Origin: Myoxocephalus aenaeus
Lineage: Eukaryota; Chordata; Actinopteri; Perciformes; Cottidae
Length of the DNA: 64,000 bases
Reading direction: 5' to 3'
Assembly (NCBI GenBank): GCA_038501785.1
Contig: JBAMJR010000189.1
Coordinates: 1,017,501 to 1,081,500, forward strand
In this document: piece after piece, positions 59,601-64,000 of the stretch
Layout: each line of letters begins with the position of its first letter
Numbering within the stretch: position 1 is the stretch's first letter
Made by a program: the position numbers and the translations under genes
The notes under the pieces: model-generated
The model's database searches: none
Seen by the model: the letters and a program-made list of their open reading frames with translations, nothing else
What the model was told of the DNA's origin: nothing

Positions 59601-59786
59601 GGTGTTAACCTTTATGAGGTTGTTTTCTATAACTCCTCTTTTGGTTACTTTTGATTTAATTAATTTAAGTGGCCGTGGGACAGACACAGTCTCTATAGAG
59701 TTAAAGATGGGCAGCTGCCCTAAAGAAAATGCAGGAAGTGCAGAGAAGGGTGTAAGACTACAACTCTGCTTCTGCTTCCTGGTCTG
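56682..59786 (-). CDS. LINE ORF2: endonuclease and reverse transcriptase (in frame after the ORF1 UGA)
   Basis: The frame is open from the codon after the ORF1 stop (59786) to the stop at 56682: about 33 linker codons followed by about 1,000 residues. Apurinic/apyrimidinic-type endonuclease motifs are present in order: LLNIRSL, LTETWL, VVYRAPG, GDFNIH, LDLVLT, LLSDH. Reverse transcriptase motifs follow: KPLLKKPTLDPEVLANYRPI, GFRKHHSTETAL, LLDLSAAFDTIDH, GVPQGSVLGP, and YADDTQLYLS (catalytic Asp pair). The C-terminus has ALHWLPVRSRI and LWNQLPLSVR, typical of L2. There is no internal stop. There is no AUG until 59405-59403, inside the endonuclease after TETW; a GTG at 59687 is the only near-cognate-looking upstream start that I noted. 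Confidence 0.88.
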   Translation of the reverse strand, partial: QTRKQKQSCSLTPFSALPAFSLGQLPIFNSIETVSVPRPLKLIKSKVTKRGVIENNLIKVNTTTAIVQHDRIIKCGLLNIRSLSSKAVLVNELISDNHIDVFCLTETWLRHEEYVSLNESTPPSHVNMHIPRDTGRGGGVAAIFDSGLLMGPKPGLSCNSFESLVLSISHPTWKTVQPILFVVVYRAPGLYSEFISEFSEFLSSLVLKTDKVIIVGDFNIHVDVSNDSLSVAFSLLLDSIGFCQRVQEPTHCFNHTLDLVLTYGIDVEHLVVFPQNPLLSDHCLITFEFMLPDCTALGKSFYTRCLTDGAVARFKEAIPSVFNSLPCLNITDDSCANFTPSQIDQLVDSATGSLRVTLDSIAPLKKRIIKQRRLAPWYNPQTRILKQASRKLEGIWRSNGLEESRLVWRDSLRTYKKALRNARGAYYSSLIEKNKSNPRFLFSTVARLAESHSSVDPCIPIDLSSNDFMNFFNDKIMAIRDRIGDLLPSTTAGPSSGGMTMEEAVGPVVRLDGFFTINLDQLSSMVSTSKSSTCLLDPVPTKLFKEVLPLICASVLDIINGSLLMGHVPQSFKVAVIKPLLKKPTLDPEVLANYRPISNLPFLSKILEKVVANQLCDFLHNNSLFEEFQSGFRKHHSTETALVTITNDLLVASDRGLVSVLVLLDLSAAFDTIDHGILLQRLDQSIGIKGTALSWFKSYLSDRSQFVFVNDEASMTTAVRHGVPQGSVLGPILFTLYMLPLGNIIRKHSINFHCYADDTQLYLSIKPDEIHQVTKLQACLKDIKTWMTCNFLLLNSDKTEVILLGPEHLRNQLSDDMVSLDGIALASTTTVRNLGVIFDQDLSFGSHVKQISRTAFFHLRNISKIRHILSQSDAETLIHAFVTSRLDYCNSVLSGCSGKSLGSLQLIQNAAARVLTRTRKRDHITPVLAALHWLPVRSRIIFKILLLTYKALAGDAPSYLKELIVPYYPTRALRSLNAGLLVVPRVLKSRLGARAFSYRAPLLWNQLPLSVRGADTVTSFKSRLKTFLFDSAYT

Positions 59787-60662
59787 TCATGCACGAAGTC
59801 GACCAATAAGCTTGGTCATGTTTGCAGAAAGGAGATCCGCTCCATCCGAAGTGGGATGGATGCCGTCACCCCTAATCAGACCTGGGTTTCCCCGGAAAGA
59901 CCGCCAGTTATCTACGAAGCCCACATTGTTTGCTGGACACCACCGTGACAACCAACGGTGGAAAGTTGACATGCGGCTATACATCTCATCAGTCACCGTG
60001 TTTGGGAGCGGGCCAGAGAAGACTACCGAGTCCGCCATTGTTTTGGCGTAAGCACACACCGACTCCACGCCGATTTTAGTGACTTCCGAGTGGCGAAGCC
60101 GGGAGTCATTAAAGCCGACGTGTATTACAATCTCACTGTATTTACGTTTGTCTTTAGCCAACAGTTTTAAATAGGACTCAACGTCGCCCGCCCTGGCCCC
60201 AGAAATACATTTGACTGTGGTCCCTGGTTTCGCAATCTTCACGCTTCTAACAATTGAGCTCCCGACAACCAAGGTTGGTTTCTCAGTGCCGCTGAGTGGC
60301 GAGAGGCTAGAACCGGGAAGAGGGTGGCGGTGTCCAGAGGACTGCTTAGATCCCGGCTTCTGCCTCCTTCGTACAGTCACCCAGTCCCCCGGCTGCTCGG
60401 GGGCTGCCGGGGAACAGTTAACGTTATCAGAAGCTAAAGCTAGTTGGTCCGCACCGACTATGGGAGTTGGGATGGCTAACGTAGCTAACGTCTGAGCTTC
60501 AATGGTGCGGAGCCGTGCATCTAACCCACTGAGACCTGCCTCCAACCTAGCAAATAAACTACACTTCTTACATGTATCGTTATCATTAAAGAAGGCAGGG
60601 GAATAGCTAAACATGTGACACGCTGAGCAGGAGAGAGCAGAAGAGGGAGAGGAGGAAGACAT
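59787..60662 (-). CDS. LINE ORF1 protein with SGNH-esterase-like domain
   Basis: 291 residues from ATG at 60662. The N-terminus has a C-x2-C...C-x2-C pattern (C12, C15, C31, C34), probably zinc-binding, followed by a short coiled-coil-like stretch (38-60) and a basic linker (VRRRQKPGSK). Residues 130-290 look like an SGNH hydrolase: block I VVGSSIVR (nucleophile Ser kept, the usual GDS is GSS), block III VIHVGFND, and the C-terminal DGIHPTSDG giving the DxxH pair. Esterase-type ORF1 proteins are known for CR1/L2 LINEs; their role in retrotransposition is not settled. The frame ends at a UGA (59789-59787) that lies in frame with ORF2. Confidence 0.83.
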   Translation of the reverse strand: MSSSSPSSALSCSACHMFSYSPAFFNDNDTCKKCSLFARLEAGLSGLDARLRTIEAQTLATLAIPTPIVGADQLALASDNVNCSPAAPEQPGDWVTVRRRQKPGSKQSSGHRHPLPGSSLSPLSGTEKPTLVVGSSIVRSVKIAKPGTTVKCISGARAGDVESYLKLLAKDKRKYSEIVIHVGFNDSRLRHSEVTKIGVESVCAYAKTMADSVVFSGPLPNTVTDEMYSRMSTFHRWLSRWCPANNVGFVDNWRSFRGNPGLIRGDGIHPTSDGADLLSANMTKLIGRLRA

Positions 60663-60900
60663 CGCTAGCTGCTAGGCTAAGTGAGGTAGCTAACGATTAG
60701 CAGAACAAGCAAAGTGAAAACAGGACAGTTAGATGCAGGCGGTGAGCCGCTAAAAGAAGAAGAGAGTTGAGTGTTTAGATGTGAAAGATGTACAACAGGT
60801 GATCAGGCGCTTGTACTGGAGAATATCACACAATTAGCTCGGTTTAGCTGGAGCTGAGACAAGTACGTTATCAACACGGTGGAACCGGAAGTGACGCAAT

Positions 60901-61483
60901 ACGCTTACCGTCGGAAGTGACAATCAGTTGCATCAACCACTTTGGAAAAAATATTGGGGAAATATTGCAAGCCCATAAGCCTTTGCATCAAACTGTCCCC
61001 TTCAGTGGTGGAGGCGAAACAACAGCACGAGGGGAAAAGAATGTCCTGCTCCCCCCATCAGGAGAATCCTCTATGTGCTTAACTGAGACGTGAAACACGA
61101 CTCCATATGATGTTTGTAGCGCAGCATCTTCAGCCGCCGTTGGCTGCCTGTTCTAATCTACCCACTTCCTTAACTGTTGATGACTTATTTGTCCCACTGC
61201 CTTTGATGACATTCTGCGGTAACACCATGAGTGTTTGAGAAGACATTCGAGTTTACTGTCTGTCAGGCCCGATATTTGATTCCTTTAATTTTCCAGTGTA
61301 CAGGGAGGATCCATAGTGTGACTGTGTTTCGCAAACACGCAGGTTTTCTCCAACAGCACTGTCACCTACTAAAACCTACTGTGTGTAAACTCTGTGTGTG
61401 TGCGTGGTGCATGAGTAGGCACGCACTGCATTCCCGCTGTGCTGTTTGTGATTTGGTTTCTCCCCCCCACCCCCCGACTACAG
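60901..61483 (+). other. nrxn2: end of the 36-kb nrxn2 intron
   Basis: No gene or repeat recognised. The C-rich stretch tctcccccccaccccccgactacag gives the acceptor at 61483. Confidence 0.8.
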
Positions 61484-61603
61484 GCAAAGGACCTGAGACG
61501 CTGTTCGCCGGGCAGAAGCTGAACGACAATGAGTGGCACACGGTGAAGGTGGTGCGAAGAGGCAAGAGCCTTCAGCTGTCTGTGGATAACGTCACAGTGG
61601 AAG
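61484..61603 (+). CDS. nrxn2: neurexin-2 exon, middle of LNS4
   Basis: A 120-nt exon. Its first two bases complete Ser (after SS3 inclusion) or Gly (after skipping), then KGPETLFAGQKLNDNEWHTV, KVVRRGKSLQLSVDNVTVEG, ending one base into a Gly codon (GAA G|gttagt). LSVDNVTVEG is characteristic of neurexin-2; neurexin-1 has LTVDDQQAMTG. The motif LNDNEWHTV is shared by all neurexins. A larger open frame (61231-61608) includes intron sequence at its 5' side. It is separated from the SS3 exon by 36.4 kb of transposon-rich intron. Confidence 0.97.
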
Positions 61604-63294
61604 GTTAGTTGCGTTCGCTGCACAGAGGGAATAATTGAGTGTGAGAACGTAGTCACTGATCCACGTTCATCACTCCACTGTAACACATCCACCCACAGAA
61701 AGTCAACAGTTTTTCCACTAAAATGACTCATTTGAGAGCGGAATATATCTAATGATAATGAGAGACCTGGAGGTGGCATATGGTTTGTTAATGTATTGTT
61801 AAACTCCTATTTAGCGAAATTGGTAACACAGCAAAAAAAAAAAAAAGTATTAGCAGATATTTCTGAGATAACTATGTCTCATTTTAAAGGCTGAAAATGG
61901 ATGGTTGCATCCCTATCCAACCCATACAGATGAGATGATTAAGTCATTGTAATTTGTACTTGGTACCAAAGACAAATGAAAGAGGGAGATGTTTTTCAAG
62001 CACATACTGATTACTGTGCAAAGCACTGAGGAACAGGTTCTGCCAACTTCTGAGAAAATAGCAAGAGAAGGATGAAAAGGTCAAGAGACGAGGTGGAGTC
62101 ATGAGGACTCGCGGTATTGCGGCCCTGGGCAAAAGGATGGCAGGGCAAAGGGTGAGGTGAGACAAAGGCGCAAGCTCGATGAAGGGAAGGGAGCGGGCAC
62201 GCTGAGGCCAGAAGCAAGGAATGACCCTGTGAAGTTCTGACTGGTTCACAAACTGGTTCATGGGGAGGAAGACAGAGGAAGCACCCTGGGAGACTGCTTT
62301 GCTGGCCAGGCTTCAGTGTGGAAGGCATTTTAATCGGCAGCTCGCCAAGCTCATTACTCCGCATCTCCCAGTAAACACAATGTAAACGGTGGCATGGAGA
62401 GAGATTGTCTGCAACATTATGCATATATAATTTGATTCACAGCAGGTTAGACAAGTTGGGTCAACTTTTGTGAACCTATACAATTAAACCGTGCACACAC
62501 TGTTTTAACTAGCAGCTAACATCAATTTAAGATCTAATAAGCATATGAAAGGTAAAGCTTCCTCCTAGCATCACCCTCCTCTAGCAGCTCGTCCAGGACC
62601 ACTAGCTTCTTCACTCTGAAGCGCTCCAGCGTAGTGAAGCCTTCCCGTCCTTGTTTGCGCAGGAGATCCCGAGCAGAGTCCCCCAACCCCTCCTTATCAG
62701 AGAAGTGGTCCTCTAACCTTATCTTCCTCATCCCCTTAGTTTCTCTGAGAAACTGTTGAACTCGTTCCAGACTGTATGTCCTTGCGCCCACACGGCTTTC
62801 AGTCTCAGACCCAGAGGTCAGACAACTGTCAGAGAACTCACTGGACTCATCCTCATCAGGTTCTCCTCCGGCTTCCCCGGGGCCCCCTGGTCCCTTCTTG
62901 GCCTGAACCATATAATATGTGGTTATCACTAAATTACTAAAGCATATGCCGTAAATTATGCTTTACAGTGCTCAATGTATTATACTATTTCAAAGATTAA
63001 ATTAAGTTTGACATGCAATTTCCACAATATAAATTAATCTTTAGAAGTTAGACGTACGGTGCTAGAAAACATGAAATGTGTCTGCTTAGAATGGTTATAA
63101 TGCATTCATACTTCCTAAAATGTGCCATAATCCTTAACATTTACTAATATAACTATATAAAATAAACTGAATTGAATTGAACATTTACCCAGGATACATT
63201 ATGCTGCCTAAAAGAGAACATTGCAATAAATGTGTTCCCATATTTGTTGATGCTGTGTTTTTTTTTGTATTCTCCTTGTCCTCCACCATTTCAG
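61604..63294 (+). other. nrxn2: nrxn2 intron (1.7 kb)
   Basis: Holds a LINE ORF1 fragment on the minus strand (62534-62929). Otherwise AT-rich sequence with no gene. The acceptor is ctccaccatttcag. Confidence 0.85.
62534..62929 (-). pseudogene. fragment of an L1/Tx1-type LINE ORF1
   Basis: 131 codons open on the minus strand. After an acidic stretch (GEPDEDESSEFSD) it reads YSLERVQQFLRETKGMRKIR, LEDHFSDKEGLGDSARDLLR and GFTTLERFRVKKLVVLDELL. The pattern 'Y....I..FL..TKG...V...D.F.D...F..S.......G.FT..E..RLKK' is the C-terminal part of the gag-like ORF1 of teleost L1/Tx1 LINEs, usually downstream of CCHC zinc knuckles, which are not seen here. It is therefore a detached fragment. The family is assigned from pattern memory. 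It is not host coding sequence, as it has no link to the neurexin exons and is antisense. Confidence 0.55.
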
Positions 63295-63676
63295 GCCAGA
63301 TGACTGGTGCCCACACACGTCTCGAGTTCCACAACATCGAGACGGGCATCATGACCGAGCGGCGCTTCATATCTGTGGTGCCCTCGAACTTCATTGGCCA
63401 TCTTCAGGGCCTGACCTTCAACGGGCTGCCCTATCTAGACCAGTGCAAGAACGGCGACATCTCCTACTGCGAGCTGAACGCCCGCTTTGGCATGCGCCAC
63501 ATCATTGCAGATCCGGTGACGTTTCGAACGAAAGGCAGCTACTTAGCGTTAGCCACTTTGCAAGCTTACGCCTCCATGCACCTCTTCTTTCAGTTTAAAA
63601 CCACCACACCTGACGGCCTGATGCTCTTCAACTCTGGAGACGGGAGTGACTTTATTGTCGTGGAACTGGTGAAAGG
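63295..63676 (+). CDS. nrxn2: neurexin-2 exon, end of LNS4 and start of LNS5
   Basis: A 382-nt exon. Its first two bases complete Gly with 61603, followed by QMTGAHTRLEFHNIETGIMT, ERRFISVVPSNFIGHLQGLT, FNGLPYLDQCKNGDISYCEL and NARFGMRHIIADPVTF, then LNS5: SYLALATLQAYASMHLFFQF, TTPDGLMLFNSGDGSDFIVV, ELVKG, leaving after two bases of a codon (GG|gtgagt). TERRFISVVPSNFIGHL supports neurexin-2 (neurexin-1: TERRYLSSVPSNFIGHL). The two Cys in QCKNGDISYC are conserved in the family. The next exon, completing LNS5, lies beyond the window. Confidence 0.97.
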
Positions 63677-64000
63677 GTGAGTCCCATTTGATTCAGCAAC
63701 TCTTTGGCTTATTTCTTTCTTGGCTTTTACTTCTTCTCAAATCTACCAATGTCAGATGAAAGCCACTCTCTGTGTCCTCAAAAGTCAAGCACCGTCCTTT
63801 GATTTGTGCTATAATATATCACTCTGCAAAGTGATCCAGCCCATTTCCTGCTAATTCTAACCCAGTTGCTCACTGTGTGAACTAGAGTGCAGAGCCTGGT
63901 GAATCATCAATTGATCACCACATAAATCACATCCTTCATTTATAATGTGTGTTTTTGGCACCACAAAAACAACTAAATAAAAACTGAAACACAGCTTCTT
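63677..64000 (+). other. nrxn2: start of the next nrxn2 intron
   Basis: Begins with a consensus donor gtgagt at 63677. No other feature seen before the window ends. Confidence 0.85.

Larger units (their letters stand above)
55885..60900 (-). mobile_element. near full-length L2-type LINE (non-LTR retrotransposon)
   Basis: On the minus strand the order is: a 5' region (from about 60900), ORF1 (60662-59787), ORF2 (from just after ORF1 to 56682), and a 3' UTR of about 800 bases ending in tandem ATTGA units ('tgaattgaattgaattgg', complement of 55885-55902). The 3' UTR holds a G-rich tandem array (56260-56440; unit core ggcaggaccggttccaggca) and a purine array (56500-56575). A microsatellite-like tail, a two-ORF layout and esterase-type ORF1 are L2/CR1-group traits. 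No target-site duplication is obvious, which is normal for L2. It lies antisense to nrxn2. The 5' boundary is approximate. Confidence 0.85.

Noticed and set aside
59497..60051. + strand 184-residue frame over the LINE ORF1/ORF2 junction
   Set aside because: Antisense shadow; the minus strand has clear endonuclease and esterase motifs.
1..64000. CRISPR arrays, bacterial operons, tRNA or rRNA genes, endogenous retroviral genes
   Set aside because: None seen. The direct repeats here are microsatellites or transposon ends, and no gag/pol/env-type retroviral frame or LTR pair was recognised. A covariance-model scan was not possible.

Overview
The window reads as intronic and exonic sequence of a vertebrate gene, almost certainly from a ray-finned (teleost) fish. 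The coding exons encode part of an alpha-neurexin, and the residue choices (for example VVYKNNDFKLELSRLA, RFISVVPSNFIGH, SLQLSVDNVTVEG) fit neurexin-2 better than neurexin-1 or -3. The gene lies on the + strand. I cannot tell whether it is the teleost nrxn2a or nrxn2b copy. The dense young DNA transposons, L2-type LINE and long CA/GT and AT microsatellites are typical of teleost introns.

Eight neurexin exons are visible, all with GT/AG borders and compatible phases: a tiny alternative exon at splice site 2 (311-334 or 311-355), the rest of LNS2 (8104-8265 and the start of 17227-17665), LNS3 (17227-17665 plus 19256-19639), EGF-B (end of 19256-19639), LNS4 (21604-21807, the 27-nt SS3 exon 25096-25122, 61484-61603, 63295-63676) and the start of LNS5 (end of 63295-63676). 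Signal peptide, LNS1, EGF-A, LNS6, transmembrane segment and the beta-neurexin promoter lie outside the window.

About 97% of the window is intron. Introns 356-8103 and 8266-17226 are mostly unique sequence with a few old repeats, a 50-bp perfect palindrome and one hAT-type element. The 36.4-kb intron after the SS3 exon (25123-61483) is the transposon sink. In order it holds: a hAT-type element with three further elements nested in it (27139-31962); two related hAT-type elements 11 kb apart (33821-35341 and 46439-47884) that keep the terminal exons of a transposase-like gene on the opposite strand; a deleted Tc1 element beside an intact DD36E Tc1/mariner element (37541-39311); a 5'-truncated LINE (about 50893-52130); and a nearly full-length L2-type LINE on the minus strand (about 55885-60900). 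An L1/Tx1-type ORF1 fragment sits in the last full intron.

The most unusual observation is in the L2-type LINE. ORF1 (SGNH-esterase type) and ORF2 (endonuclease and reverse transcriptase) are in the same frame, separated by one UGA with no other stop. ORF2 has no AUG before its endonuclease core. This suggests expression by UGA readthrough or another non-canonical route, or else a recent nonsense change in a fused frame. No host gene other than neurexin was found.
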